In this document: positions 8,944 through 18,881 of the stretch, one piece after another
Numbering within the stretch: the stretch's first letter is position 1
Layout of the letters: every line of letters begins with the position of its first letter
Assembly: GCF_003606365.2 (NCBI RefSeq)
Contig: NZ_CP031933.2
Coordinates: 1,674,001 to 1,738,000, forward strand
Direction of reading: 5' to 3'
Origin: Companilactobacillus zhachilii
GTDB taxonomy: Bacteria; Bacillota; Bacilli; Lactobacillales; Lactobacillaceae
Length of the DNA: 64,000 nucleotides
Made by a program: the position numbers and the translations under genes
Notes under the pieces: model-generated
Database searches by the model: none
Told to the model about the DNA's origin: nothing
Seen by the model: the letters and a program-made list of their open reading frames with translations, nothing else

Positions 8944-9369
8944 CTATGTCATAAGGAAATTCCCTTGCAAGTTCTTTTTTATCTTTGCATATTCATCTCG
9001 TTCTTTCTTATGGGTGCGCATATAATCACGAAAGGCAAGATGTCTTCCAATATTATTCCAGTCCTCCGCCTGAAAGATATGAATTTGATATGTTCGTTCA
9101 TCTCCGCCTTTACGAAGATACCGTCTACCTTTAATTCCAAATTCACCAAGATACTCATATCCTATTTTTGAAAAATCAGCTGCGGTATGATCTACCCTCA
9201 CCATACCGGTTCGCTCATTATATATGTCAGAACTTATATCTTCAATATTCATAGATTTAGTAGCATTCTTTAAATCATACTCTTGATGTTGTTCAAATAG
9301 ACTTTTATAGACTGGAACAAATGATATTACACCGTTATCGTCCATTCTTAATAATGTAGTTATATACAA
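8944..9369 (-). pseudogene. GrpB-like (UPF0157) protein, chimeric and frameshifted
   Basis: Residues 70-135 match the C-terminal half of GrpB-family nucleotidyltransferase-fold proteins (IGYEYLGEFGIKGRRYLRKG, IHIFQAEDW, RHLAFRDYMRTH). The first 70 residues do not look like GrpB and lack its usual HVGSTS motif. The frame ends NLQGNFLMT, but inserting one G near 8967 would give NLAREFPYDIDGYCDGKD and run into the deaminase gene in frame. It is a remnant, broken at both ends or partly by sequencing error. The formal start is TTG at 9369; an ATG is at 9345. Confidence 0.7.
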
Positions 9370-9374
9370 ACATT

Positions 9375-11765
9375 CTAAACTGATTCACTCTTCATGAAAT
9401 CACTCGGAATTACCCCATCCATCCCAATCATAGGGTTAATAGCATTATTCATAACCATATCCATCGTCAAACGGTAATCTTTAGGTTCAGCATCTTCCGG
9501 TTCCACGTCTTTATCAGTTTCAACATCAGGCTGCTTAATCTTAAAGGTCGTAAAGATACGTTCCTTCAAAGTTGTCTGACGTTCACTTGATTGATCACGA
9601 ATTGAACGCTCAAAAGCACTCCGATCGCCAACCATAATCAACAAACGTTTAGCACGAGTAACAGCGGTATACAACAAATTACGGCGTAACATCCGTGATT
9701 CTTCATTGACCAATGGCAAAATTACCATCTCAAATTCAGAACCTTGCGATTTATGAATCGAAGTACAATAAGCTAACGTGATATTAAGCCAATCTTTCCG
9801 GTCCAAAGTTACTTCATTCCCGTCAAAATCAATGACTAATTTATCAACTTTATCCGTATTCTCTTTAGCTAGAATAATACCAACAATTTGACCAATCTCA
9901 CCATTGAAAACATTGTCTTCCGGCGTATTGACCAAGTAAACAACTTTATCTTTAATCCGATACTTAATGTTTCCCATCGAAACTTCTTTACGCTTAGGTG
10001 TCATCGGATTGACGACATTTTGAATCACGTAATTTAAATTATCGATTCCGGCAGTACCACGATACATTGGGGCTAAAACTTGAACATCCGCAATATCAAA
10101 ACCACGTTCACTCGACTTACTAATAATCTGCGACAAGACATTGGGTACATCTCGACTTGTACAATTGATAAAACTACGGTCAGAACGATTTTCGAAAATT
10201 CCGTCAACAATAATACCTTCGTTGATATCATGTGCCAATTGAATAATCGTTGAATCTTCGTCTTGACGGTGAATGTCTTTCAACATCATCGTTGGAAAGG
10301 CCTCACTATTGATCAAATCAGCGAACACTTGCCCCGGTCCGACTGAAGGTAACTGATCACGGTCACCAACAAGCACTACTTGTGTTCCCGGTTGAACGGC
10401 TGAAATCAAAACTTTAAACAATTTCGTATCAACCATAGACATTTCATCAATAATCAACAACTTACAGTCCAAACTTGGTTCAGCATACTCATCGTCTTCT
10501 GTACCAGTTAAACCTAATAACCGATGAATCGTCATTGCTGGCAATCCAGTTGACTCACCCATATGTTTAGCTGCACGTCCTGTTGGGGCTGCTAAGGCGA
10601 TTGCATAATCATCGGAGCTAGGGTCAAGGGGCATATCGTTTAAGCTCCCATAGGCTTTAACAATCGCATTGATAATTGTTGTCTTACCAGTACCAGGACC
10701 ACCAGTTAGTAGAAATATCGGTGCGGTCAATGATTGTTCAATTGCTTGAGCTTGTGAATCATCATAATGAACATTGAAATCCGACTCAATTTCTTTAAGT
10801 TCTTTTTTCAACGCCTTTTTCTTCCAGGGAACACCCTTAAAACTATCCGTAATCATCTTCAATGATTGAGCAATTGACCATTCGCTGTCTGCTAAATCCT
10901 TCAAATAAACATTACCATCTTGAACTAACAAAACACCGTCTTTAACTAAATTACGTAACCCCGCAACAAGTTTATCTTGTAAATTATCAGTTGAACCGGC
11001 ACGCAAAACTCCACTTACACGTCGAATCAATTCTTGACCATCAACGTAAGTATCGCCAGTCTCATTGATCAACAAACTAACCATTTGAATCAAAGCACCT
11101 TTAATTCTACGTGGGTCATCACCGGTAATTCCTAATTGTTTGGCCAATTCATCAGCACGTTTAAACCCGACACCTTTGACATCGATCACCAACTGGTACG
11201 GATCTTCGGTCAATTTATCAAGGGTCTGGACACCATACTTTTGAAAAATTCGCGCACTAAGGGTTGGTCCAAAACCATAATTATTCAACTGATACAATGT
11301 CTGTTCAGTTTGATGATTGCTAGAAATTTGTTCGACAATCATCTTAGTTTTGTCCTCACCAAGTTTGAGAAAATCTAAAGCATGTGGATCTTGGATAATT
11401 TTGTCAATCGCACCCTCACCAAGTTCATCAACAATTTTCTCAGCTTTTTTCTTGCCGATACCAGGAAATTCATCTCCTGAGAAAAAGGCAATCAACTGTT
11501 TGCGGCCACTAGGTCGGCTCCGTTTATAAGTTGTCGCTTTGAATTGTTTACCATATTTAGGGTGATCAACGATTTCACCTTCAAATTTATACTCTTCTTC
11601 AGCTATTTCACCAAAACTACCGGTGACAACAATATCGCCGGCATCCCAGTCAGTATTGGTCTTCTTAACTTTAATCGTAAAAATTTTATAGAGATTTTCT
11701 GGATTTTCAAAAAAGATGGCTTTGACAGTCCCCAAGAAATATGGTTTCTCGTTACTTTCTGTCAT
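9375..11765 (-). CDS. recD2: RecD2-type DNA helicase
   Basis: The 796-residue protein has an N-terminal OB-like region and helix-hairpin-helix repeats (FPGIGKKKAEKI near residue 99), then an SF1B helicase core: Walker A TGGPGTGKTT near 350, Walker B LLIIDEMSM, GDRDQLPSVG, and C-terminal SIHKSQGSEF with VTRAKRL. RecD2 is a 5'-3' helicase that works outside RecBCD in repair and replication-fork maintenance. The length is normal for the family. Its start overlaps the TPR gene by 14 nt with AAGGAGAT before the ATG, so the two are coupled. Confidence 0.95.
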   Translation of the reverse strand: MTESNEKPYFLGTVKAIFFENPENLYKIFTIKVKKTNTDWDAGDIVVTGSFGEIAEEEYKFEGEIVDHPKYGKQFKATTYKRSRPSGRKQLIAFFSGDEFPGIGKKKAEKIVDELGEGAIDKIIQDPHALDFLKLGEDKTKMIVEQISSNHQTEQTLYQLNNYGFGPTLSARIFQKYGVQTLDKLTEDPYQLVIDVKGVGFKRADELAKQLGITGDDPRRIKGALIQMVSLLINETGDTYVDGQELIRRVSGVLRAGSTDNLQDKLVAGLRNLVKDGVLLVQDGNVYLKDLADSEWSIAQSLKMITDSFKGVPWKKKALKKELKEIESDFNVHYDDSQAQAIEQSLTAPIFLLTGGPGTGKTTIINAIVKAYGSLNDMPLDPSSDDYAIALAAPTGRAAKHMGESTGLPAMTIHRLLGLTGTEDDEYAEPSLDCKLLIIDEMSMVDTKLFKVLISAVQPGTQVVLVGDRDQLPSVGPGQVFADLINSEAFPTMMLKDIHRQDEDSTIIQLAHDINEGIIVDGIFENRSDRSFINCTSRDVPNVLSQIISKSSERGFDIADVQVLAPMYRGTAGIDNLNYVIQNVVNPMTPKRKEVSMGNIKYRIKDKVVYLVNTPEDNVFNGEIGQIVGIILAKENTDKVDKLVIDFDGNEVTLDRKDWLNITLAYCTSIHKSQGSEFEMVILPLVNEESRMLRRNLLYTAVTRAKRLLIMVGDRSAFERSIRDQSSERQTTLKERIFTTFKIKQPDVETDKDVEPEDAEPKDYRLTMDMVMNNAINPMIGMDGVIPSDFMKSESV

Positions 11766-12417
11766 CGCTATCTCCTTGTTTGATAAATTCTTGTAAATCG
11801 GCTAATTTTTTCTCGTTTTTCAAATAATACTTTTCATCAAGTTTTTTCGATTGATCCAAGTAATTTTGATAATCTTGATGTAAGTTCATCGCACATAAAG
11901 CCATATTGAAGTAATACTTCGCCTGTGGCTTGATTTTGTTAGCTGTCTGGTAAAACCCTAAGGCTTCTTGAAAATTACCGTTAGCGAGCAATAAATCAGC
12001 TAATAGCTCATTAGCTTGTAAATCACGTGGGGCCTTTTCAGTAGCAGTCAAAGCGTACATAATTGCCAACTGCTTTTTACCTTGTTGATCAAGCGTTTTA
12101 GCCATCATGAAATAAGCTTCAAACGCATAGTTATCATTAATTAAACTTTGGAAAATCTCATTTGCTTTATCAAATTTATCGGCTAGATAATAAACATTAC
12201 CTAAGTTATAAAGTAAATCTTGATTATCCTTAAACATTTCTAATGAACGCGCTAGTAATTCTTCAGCTTGTTCCAAATCACCGGCTTGAACCAAATAAGT
12301 CGACAATTGTAGAATTTCAGGTAACTGTTTAGGATTTTTATTCAAATCAGCCACAATCAGTTTGATTGCTTGTTCTTTGTCACCTTGATTAAATAATTTT
12401 TCTGCCTGTTTGTTCAT
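11752..12417 (-). CDS. TPR-repeat protein
   Basis: The 221-residue soluble protein is made of tetratricopeptide helices (for example NLGNVYYLADKFDKA near residues 72-86 and LADLLLANGNFQEAL). There is no signal peptide or catalytic motif; it is probably a protein-interaction scaffold. It lies between a histidine phosphatase and recD2, a common lactobacillar order, and overlaps recD2. Confidence 0.85.
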   Translation of the reverse strand: MNKQAEKLFNQGDKEQAIKLIVADLNKNPKQLPEILQLSTYLVQAGDLEQAEELLARSLEMFKDNQDLLYNLGNVYYLADKFDKANEIFQSLINDNYAFEAYFMMAKTLDQQGKKQLAIMYALTATEKAPRDLQANELLADLLLANGNFQEALGFYQTANKIKPQAKYYFNMALCAMNLHQDYQNYLDQSKKLDEKYYLKNEKKLADLQEFIKQGDSDDRK

Positions 12418-12424
12418 AAATACC

Positions 12425-13075
12425 TCAAATAGTATCCGAACTCTCTAGTTTCTTGTTCAGATATCCTGTCTCATTCCATTTAATTAATCTAAAATAGCCA
12501 TCCTCATAGCGTAAATGCGTCAAACTAGTATTCGATAGCCCACCGTTTTTGCGGATATCAGCTATTTTGGTGCCTAAAAGTGATTGGATCATAGTAACTA
12601 AAGCTGCCCCGTGACTGACGATAACAATATTACTTTGTTCATCGTTTTCGGCCACGATTTTTTTAACCGCTTTGGTCGTCCGTTCAGCAACTTTTTCAAA
12701 TGATTCCCCTCGAATCAAACCATAATCATAGTTAGTTGGATCATTTCTAAAAGCGTAAATTACTTCGGGCATTTCCTCTTCTAGCTCAGAGAATTTACGA
12801 CCTTCCATGATACCCAAATCAAATTCACGCAAGTCACGGACAATTGATAACGGAATTTGATGTTTCAAATCTTTGATCAATGTTTCTGCAGTAGTTTTAG
12901 CACGGGGTAATGGACTCGAATACATATGATCAATCTTTGTATTCTGAAGTCTTTTTGCCAACAGACTGATATCATGCAAACTTTCTGGTAGTAATGGTGA
13001 ATCACCATGTCCACCTTGATACTTTCCCTCTAAGTTCCATTCGGTCTTTCCATGTCTGACAAAATACAATTCCAT
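12425..13075 (-). CDS. Histidine phosphatase (phosphoglycerate-mutase-like)
   Basis: The 216-residue protein carries the catalytic RHGKTEWN motif at residues 8-15, where the His is phosphorylated, SSPLPRAKTTAE near 53, and the second His in VSHGAALV near 153. This is a cofactor-dependent PGM-like phosphatase. The substrate cannot be told from sequence, and a true glycolytic mutase is unlikely. It heads the phosphatase-TPR-recD2 operon. Confidence 0.88.
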   Translation of the reverse strand: MELYFVRHGKTEWNLEGKYQGGHGDSPLLPESLHDISLLAKRLQNTKIDHMYSSPLPRAKTTAETLIKDLKHQIPLSIVRDLREFDLGIMEGRKFSELEEEMPEVIYAFRNDPTNYDYGLIRGESFEKVAERTTKAVKKIVAENDEQSNIVIVSHGAALVTMIQSLLGTKIADIRKNGGLSNTSLTHLRYEDGYFRLIKWNETGYLNKKLESSDTI

Positions 13076-13206
13076 TTTTTTCTCACCTTACCAAGTTAGT
13101 TAAGTATAATTATCGGTTTTTTTGTTGGTTTTTTCAAGGTGGATTGAATATAGTGCTGATGTGTATAACATATTTAATAGAATTTTACGAATTGTCTTTT
13201 ATATAT

Positions 13207-13260
13207 AAAAAGGTTCACTTGAAGTTTGTTTTAACTTCATAGTGAACCTTTCGTTTTTTT
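13207..13260. terminator. Bidirectional terminator after mnmA
   Basis: Nested palindrome: AAAGGTTCACT pairs with AGTGAACCTTT and encloses TGAAGT...ACTTCA. A T run follows on the plus strand (TTTTTTT) and a shorter one on the minus strand. It probably ends the mnmA transcript. Confidence 0.8.
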
Positions 13261-13304
13261 GTTGTTTTAAACCATATATTTGCGGCGGCTCTAAAACGAG
13301 CTAC

Positions 13305-13407
13305 GACAGGGCAACTCCTTCCGCTTTTCATAGGACTGCAAATCGCACACAAAACCGGTGTGCAATTCACAGTCCTACGAAAATGCTCGGGAGCTGGGCG
13401 CCCTGTC
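13305..13407. repeat. Long GC-rich imperfect hairpin in the mnmA 3' region
   Basis: GACAGGGC (13305) pairs with GCCCTGTC (13407), and inside lies a second, 64-nt hairpin (13323-13386) in which TAGGACTG and CGCACAC pair with CAGTCCTA and GTGTGC. It begins about 17 nt after the mnmA stop codon and before the terminator, so it should be part of the mnmA mRNA. It is richer in GC than its surroundings. It lacks the conserved arms of the 180-bp family; only the nearby GCGGCGGC recalls its ends. Confidence 0.6.
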
Positions 13408-13423
13408 TGCCTCTCTGCCTCTC

Positions 13424-14551
<1,128 letters not shown>

Positions 14552-14653
14552 TCATTTTATTGGACTTTCTTTATCTTCGGTCGTACCACAAAAACAATTA
14601 TTAACTTCATTCAATATTTTTTATAGTTATATCGCACAAAAAGTAACAAATAC

Positions 14654-14838
14654 ACTAGCCACTGGTTGCAACAAATGTTGACCGCAGTGAAGGTGGCGTT
14701 ATGGCTTTAGCCATTACACCACGGGACGACTTTTGAAATTCGCGTACTTTGCGAAGTTCAAAATCGAGACTTGAGACCGCTCTTCGGCTCAAGTCGGTCC
14801 CCACAGCGGCAACATTTGTTGCAACCAGCGGCGGCAGC
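14654..14838 (+). repeat. Branched intergenic element, copy 2
   Basis: Forward copy. The closing stem is unique in sequence: CTGGTTGCAACAAATGTTG pairs with CAACATTTGTTGCAACCAG over 19 perfect base pairs. Hairpin A has ATGGCTTTAGCCAT, hairpin B is the conserved TTTTGAAATTCGCG form, and hairpin C has ACTTGAG and CTCAAGT arms. It lies alone between mnmA and DUF1831. Confidence 0.92.
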
Positions 14839-14862
14839 TAACCAAAATTAAGAAAAATCCAT

Positions 14863-15198
14863 TTATTTAACTAATACATTTTTTTCTTTTAAAAAGTTCA
14901 TTAAGTATCGATAATCACTTACTTCTGCTTCAGTGTTCTTTACTTTGAACATATTGATATTATGCAATCCTGATTTATCAGTAATTGCTAATTTTAAACT
15001 ATCTAAATCTTTGTCAACAGTTGCACGCAAATAATAGCGAGCTTCATATGGAGACGATCCATTGATTGGATGTACCAAACGAAAACTTCCTTTATTTGAT
15101 TCCATGAATCCTGCATCCATTAGTGAATATTTCTTTACTTCGGGGTCAAGTGTGTAAACCTCTTGGTCCCCTTGTACTTGAGCTTGTCGTTTATCCAT
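14863..15198 (-). CDS. DUF1831 family protein
   Basis: The 111-residue protein belongs to the lactobacillar DUF1831 group by its LVHPINGSSPYEARYYLRA segment and overall length. It has no known function. A start at 15198 (MDKRQAQ) is preferred because AAGGG lies 9 nt before it, while the ATG at 15207 abuts that AAGGG. It is 54 nt downstream of the cysteine desulfurase and near mnmA, a conserved neighbourhood that hints at a link to sulfur transfer. Confidence 0.8.
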   Translation of the reverse strand: MDKRQAQVQGDQEVYTLDPEVKKYSLMDAGFMESNKGSFRLVHPINGSSPYEARYYLRATVDKDLDSLKLAITDKSGLHNINMFKVKNTEAEVSDYRYLMNFLKEKNVLVK

Positions 15199-15252
15199 TT
15201 TATTCATCCCTTACAAAAATTTTATCTTAATTATAAGTTTGAATAAAATGAC

Positions 15253-16401
15253 CTAATTAGTCAAGTCGGAAACGATTTCAATCAATTTGTTGGTAAATTT
15301 AACAACTTCTTCTTCAGTGTTATCTTTACCAAAACTAATTCTAACTGAATCATGAACTCGCGGACTATCTTCACCATACATCGCAATCAATACGTGTGAA
15401 GGTTCCAAACTACCAGCAGTACATGCCGAGCCACCGGAGATAGCAAAACCTTCCAAGTCTAATCTAGTTAACAAGACGCCACGATCAACTCCTGGCAAAT
15501 ACAAATTCATCACATGATTCAAAGCATGGGCATCTGTTGGCCCATTGATAGCAAATTTTATATTATTTTCTTTTAAAATATTTTGAATTGTTTGTTTAAA
15601 ACCAAAATATCTAACTTGTCTAGCTTGTTTTTCTTCCGGAGTAATCAGTTCGACGGCTTTAGCAAACCCAGCGATGGCAGGAACATTTTCTGTCCCAGCA
15701 CGTCGTTTGGTTTCTTGGTCGCCTCCTTTAACAAATGATGGAATTGAAATTGCATCATTGATATAAAGAAAACCGATAAATTTAGGCCCATTAATTTTAT
15801 GAGCTGATGTCGATAACATATCAATGTGTTCTTTTTTTACATCAATATCTTCCATTCCAAATGCTTGAACAGCATCAGTATGGAAAAAGGCTTGATGATC
15901 TTCTAGAACTTCTCCAATTTCCTTGATAGGGTTCATGGAGCCGACTTCGTTATTGCCATACATGATTGATACTAAAATAGTATCGTCTCTGAGGGCATTT
16001 TTAACTTGTTCGGCAGTCACTTCACCACGTTCATTAGGTTTCAAATATGTTACTTCAAATCCTAATGATTCAAGATATGCTAAAGGTTTGAGGATAGCCT
16101 CATGTTCAATAGCAGTTGTAATGATATGTTTACCTAATTTTTGTCTAGATAATGCTGTTTCGATAATCGCTGTATTATCACTTTCAGTACCACCACTAGT
16201 AAAGACAATTTCTGAGTCTTTAGCGTTAATACTTTGAGCAATCGTATGGCGACTTTCATCTAAGACTTTTCGTGCCTGACGACCAAAATAATTGGTAGCT
16301 GAAGCATTACCAAAATTATTAGCCATCTGGTCATGAATCACATCGACTACAGGTGTAGCCATCGGTGTGGTGGCAGCATTATCTAAATAAATAAATGCCA
16401 C
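15253..16401 (-). CDS. Cysteine desulfurase (IscS/NifS-like), MnmA-linked
   Basis: The 382-residue PLP enzyme has the start IYLDNAATTP, the PLP-binding Lys in STSAHKINGPK near residue 204, and the persulfide Cys in SGGSACTAGS near 327. It releases sulfur from cysteine to an acceptor. The acceptor is inferred to be MnmA from proximity. A second desulfurase at 48159-49304 pairs with ThiI. It lies 12 nt downstream of mtnN in the same operon. Confidence 0.93.
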   Translation of the reverse strand: MAFIYLDNAATTPMATPVVDVIHDQMANNFGNASATNYFGRQARKVLDESRHTIAQSINAKDSEIVFTSGGTESDNTAIIETALSRQKLGKHIITTAIEHEAILKPLAYLESLGFEVTYLKPNERGEVTAEQVKNALRDDTILVSIMYGNNEVGSMNPIKEIGEVLEDHQAFFHTDAVQAFGMEDIDVKKEHIDMLSTSAHKINGPKFIGFLYINDAISIPSFVKGGDQETKRRAGTENVPAIAGFAKAVELITPEEKQARQVRYFGFKQTIQNILKENNIKFAINGPTDAHALNHVMNLYLPGVDRGVLLTRLDLEGFAISGGSACTAGSLEPSHVLIAMYGEDSPRVHDSVRISFGKDNTEEEVVKFTNKLIEIVSDLTN

Positions 16402-16413
16402 AATAAATCCCCT

Positions 16414-17103
16414 CTATTCTTGGTCTAAAAAGTTCAGCAACATAGTTACTGATTTGCGTCCGGCTTGTAAAACAAAATCGTCAAAATTGACACTAGCATC
16501 TTCGTCTCCCACATCACTCATTGAACGAATAACAACAAATGGTGTATGGAATTGTGCACAAGTTTGAGCCACAGCGGCACCTTCCATTTCAGCGGCTAAA
16601 GCATCTGGGAACGACTTTTTAATTGTAGCAATTTTTTCTTTAGAGTCAACGAATTGGTCTCCGGTCACAATTAATCCGACACGTGCAGTTAAACCTGTCC
16701 GTTCGGCAGCGTCAGAAATTTTCTTAACGTAAGTGGAATCAGCATTGAAATAAAGCTCTTGTTGTGGAAGTTGACCAACTTTGTAGCCAAAACCAGTTGC
16801 ATCAACATCGTGATAAGCCATTTTATCAGAAATGACTACATCACCGATATGTAAGCCAGTACCAATACCACCAGCTGAACCTGTATTAACAACAAAATCT
16901 GGTTGATAACGGTCATTGATCAAAGCAGTTGTAATACCAGCTTGAACCTTACCAATACCACTTTGAGCTAGATATACATCATGGTTCTTATATTTACCAA
17001 TTGTAAATTCAACACCAGCAACTGATTCCTCTTTAACATCAGTTAGTGATTCCTTCATTAATTTAATTTCTTCTTCCATTGGAACAATTACACCAATTTT
17101 CAT
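16414..17103 (-). CDS. mtnN: 5'-methylthioadenosine/S-adenosylhomocysteine nucleosidase
   Basis: The 229-residue enzyme cleaves MTA and SAH to adenine and a thioribose product, clearing SAM by-products and feeding the activated-methyl cycle. It has the NTGSAGGIG phosphate loop near residue 75, the AAEMEGAAVAQ ribose-binding Glu region near 170, and the catalytic Asp in RSMSDVGDEDA near 195. It sits in an operon with the Nudix gene and a desulfurase. Confidence 0.96.
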   Translation of the reverse strand: MKIGVIVPMEEEIKLMKESLTDVKEESVAGVEFTIGKYKNHDVYLAQSGIGKVQAGITTALINDRYQPDFVVNTGSAGGIGTGLHIGDVVISDKMAYHDVDATGFGYKVGQLPQQELYFNADSTYVKKISDAAERTGLTARVGLIVTGDQFVDSKEKIATIKKSFPDALAAEMEGAAVAQTCAQFHTPFVVIRSMSDVGDEDASVNFDDFVLQAGRKSVTMLLNFLDQE

Positions 17104-17113
17104 ACTTTACCCC

Positions 17114-17401
17114 TCAAATAAAAAATAATATTAAAAATACTAACACAATTAAGCCGAATACTGTAATGATGGCAATATTTAACTTTTTTTTCAATTTATT
17201 TGTCTTTTCATCAAAAACCGATAAATTTTCTTGTATTACTTGCTCTGGATGTTGCTGACGATACTCTTCTTCAGCCCGACGACGTTCTTGTTCGCGAATC
17301 TTTTGCTGTTGAGCTTCAACTTGATCAGCTCGAACGACCGTCTGCGGTTGTTTGGATGATTTAACTTTTGAATTATAAAAGTCCTTTATTTTATCAAACA
17401 T
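17114..17401 (-). CDS. Small protein with a C-terminal membrane anchor
   Basis: The 95-residue protein has a charged, Gln/Arg/Glu-rich helical middle (about 26-55) and one hydrophobic C-terminal segment (about 74-95), so it is probably tail-anchored in the membrane. Its ATG follows the Nudix stop codon directly. The position between nudF and mtnN is common in lactobacilli. The family has no known function that I recognise. Confidence 0.75.
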   Translation of the reverse strand: MFDKIKDFYNSKVKSSKQPQTVVRADQVEAQQQKIREQERRRAEEEYRQQHPEQVIQENLSVFDEKTNKLKKKLNIAIITVFGLIVLVFLILFFI

Positions 17402-17971
17402 TTATTTTTCCCTTGCTTGTAATAACTCCCAATAAGTAATGGCATAAATTGATTTCGAATCACAAATTACACCAGCCTCAACTTGAGCTTTGGCTTCATC
17501 AAGAGTTAGTTTTTCAACATTCAAGAATTCATCTGGATCAAGTGGACGTTTGAATTCAACTTCCTTCAAGTCAGTTGCCTTAAAGACAGTTAATTTTTCA
17601 TTGGAATAACCCGGGCTAGCAAAAAAGGCCGTTACCTTTTCTAGCTTGTCAGTTGTCATCCCCAACTCTTCATCCATTTCACGTAAAGCAACTTCTTTCA
17701 AGTCACTACCTTCATCTGGATCAATTTTTCCGGCTGGAATTTCTAAAGTTTCTTGTTCTAAAGGTGTCCGCCATTGTCTAACAAAAATCATCTTGCCATC
17801 ATTAGTAAACGGAATAATCGCCACAGCACCATGATGTTGTACAACCTCACGAATATCAGGAATACCGTTAGGCAAAACAACTTGTTCCACGTCAACGTTA
17901 AAGATTTTGCCGCCAAACATCCGTTTTTTAGCAACAACCTCTTCGTAGTATCTTGAGTCTTCTTTTTCCAT
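17402..17971 (-). CDS. nudF: ADP-ribose pyrophosphatase (Nudix)
   Basis: With the start at 17971 (AGAAGG 7 nt before the ATG) the product is 189 residues. A longer frame to a TTG at 18010 is less likely. The Nudix box runs from GKIDPDEGSDL to REMDEELGM, and the APAGKI-like element is PAGKID. The family hydrolyses ADP-ribose and related nucleotide sugars. It heads the nudF-membrane protein-mtnN-desulfurase-DUF1831 operon. Confidence 0.92.
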   Translation of the reverse strand: MEKEDSRYYEEVVAKKRMFGGKIFNVDVEQVVLPNGIPDIREVVQHHGAVAIIPFTNDGKMIFVRQWRTPLEQETLEIPAGKIDPDEGSDLKEVALREMDEELGMTTDKLEKVTAFFASPGYSNEKLTVFKATDLKEVEFKRPLDPDEFLNVEKLTLDEAKAQVEAGVICDSKSIYAITYWELLQAREK

Positions 17972-18017
17972 TGTAGAACCTTCTTCTTCAGATTTATCAA
18001 ATAGAGCCAATGCAAGT

Positions 18018-18045
18018 ATTTTACCAGATTTTCTATTATCTACAA
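18018..18045 (-). promoter_or_regulatory. Predicted promoter of the nudF-mtnN operon
   Basis: On the minus strand TTGTAG and TAAAAT are separated by 16 nt, with an extended -10 TGG before TAAAAT. The -35 box abuts the edge of the intergenic element at 18048, so the element ends where the promoter begins. Confidence 0.6.
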
Positions 18046-18047
18046 GG

Positions 18048-18230
18048 TTCCGCCTCCAGTAACAAGCAAATTAGAGCGCTATGGGGACCGACTTGAGCCA
18101 AAAAGCGGTCTCAAGTCTCGATTTTGAACCTCGCAAAGTACGCGAGTTTCAAAACTCGTCCCGTGGTGTAAGTGCCAAAGCACTAACACCACCTGCACAG
18201 CGCTCTAATTTGCTTGTTCCTTCTGGCTCT
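18048..18230 (-). repeat. Branched intergenic element, copy 3
   Basis: Reverse copy, from TTCCGCCTCC to TTCTGGCTCT. Closing stem AACAAGCAAATTAGAGCGCT against AGCGCTCTAATTTGCTTGTT; hairpin C arms ACTTGAG/CTCAAGT; hairpin A tip AGTGCCAAAGCACT. It pairs with copy 4 across about 200 bp of AT-rich sequence. Confidence 0.92.
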
Positions 18231-18433
18231 TATATACATTATTTTATTAATAAATAACAAATACTTTTAACTAATTTAGTATAAATGAATAGGAATTTTG
18301 AAGCTATTCCGCGACTAAGTGCAACGTAATAGTTATAGTGTCTGAACATTCTTGATAGTTTAATCTTGTCTATTAATTAAATTATCCTATTTTAGAATAC
18401 TTAAGCAATCCATGGAAAAATTTAGTTCAAAAA

Positions 18434-18624
18434 ACTAGTCGGAAGAACCGAGAAGTAATTACTGGCAGTGAAAGTGGCGTTAGGCCGAGTGAATTCCTCG
18501 ACCATACACCACCGGGCGTGTTTGGAGACTCGCCGCTTTTGCGAGGCTTCAAACCGAGGTATGAGACCTTGGCTCATACCGGTCCGCACAGCCTGTAATT
18601 ATTTCTCGATTCTGGAGACGGCAT
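18434..18624 (+). repeat. Branched intergenic element, copy 4 (CCGGGCG subtype)
   Basis: Forward copy of the subtype with ACTAGTCGG and GGAGACGGCAT ends and a CACCGGGCG core. Hairpin A is GGCCGAG/CTCGACC and hairpin C is GTATGAG/CTCATAC. Its right end lies 8 nt from the T run of the cold-shock gene terminator. Confidence 0.9.
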
Positions 18625-18632
18625 GCTACCCA

Positions 18633-18664
18633 TAAAAAAAAAGAAAGCGCTATTCAGCACTTTC
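18633..18664 (-). terminator. Terminator overlapping the cold-shock gene stop codon
   Basis: GAAAGTGCT and AGCGCTTTC pair around a short loop, followed by a nine-T run on the minus strand. The stop codon TAG lies in the hairpin, so the 3' end of the coding region is part of the terminator stem. Confidence 0.85.
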
Positions 18665-18868
18665 TTCCTCTTCTTTAATGGTAATATTGACAGCTTGTGG
18701 TCCCTTATAACCGGGCGCAACTTCATAGCTAACCGTCAAACCGTTCTTGATGAAATAGTCATCACGGTTCAACACTGAGTCAGCAAAGAAGAAAATATCC
18801 TCGCCATCGTTACTAATAAAACCAAAGCCACGATCATTATTAAATCTTACAATTTTTCCGGTAAACAT
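18650..18868 (-). CDS. Cold-shock-domain protein
   Basis: The 72-residue protein has the RNP1-like motif DRGFGFIS at residues 12-19 and an altered RNP2 (DIFFFADS instead of VFVHFS). The first strand is GKIVRFN. It is a divergent CspA-type single-strand RNA/DNA-binding protein with an acidic EEEESAE tail. It follows ileS by 13 nt and probably shares its transcript. Confidence 0.85.
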   Translation of the reverse strand: MFTGKIVRFNNDRGFGFISNDGEDIFFFADSVLNRDDYFIKNGLTVSYEVAPGYKGPQAVNITIKEEEESAE

Positions 18869-18881
18869 TTAGTCACCTATC

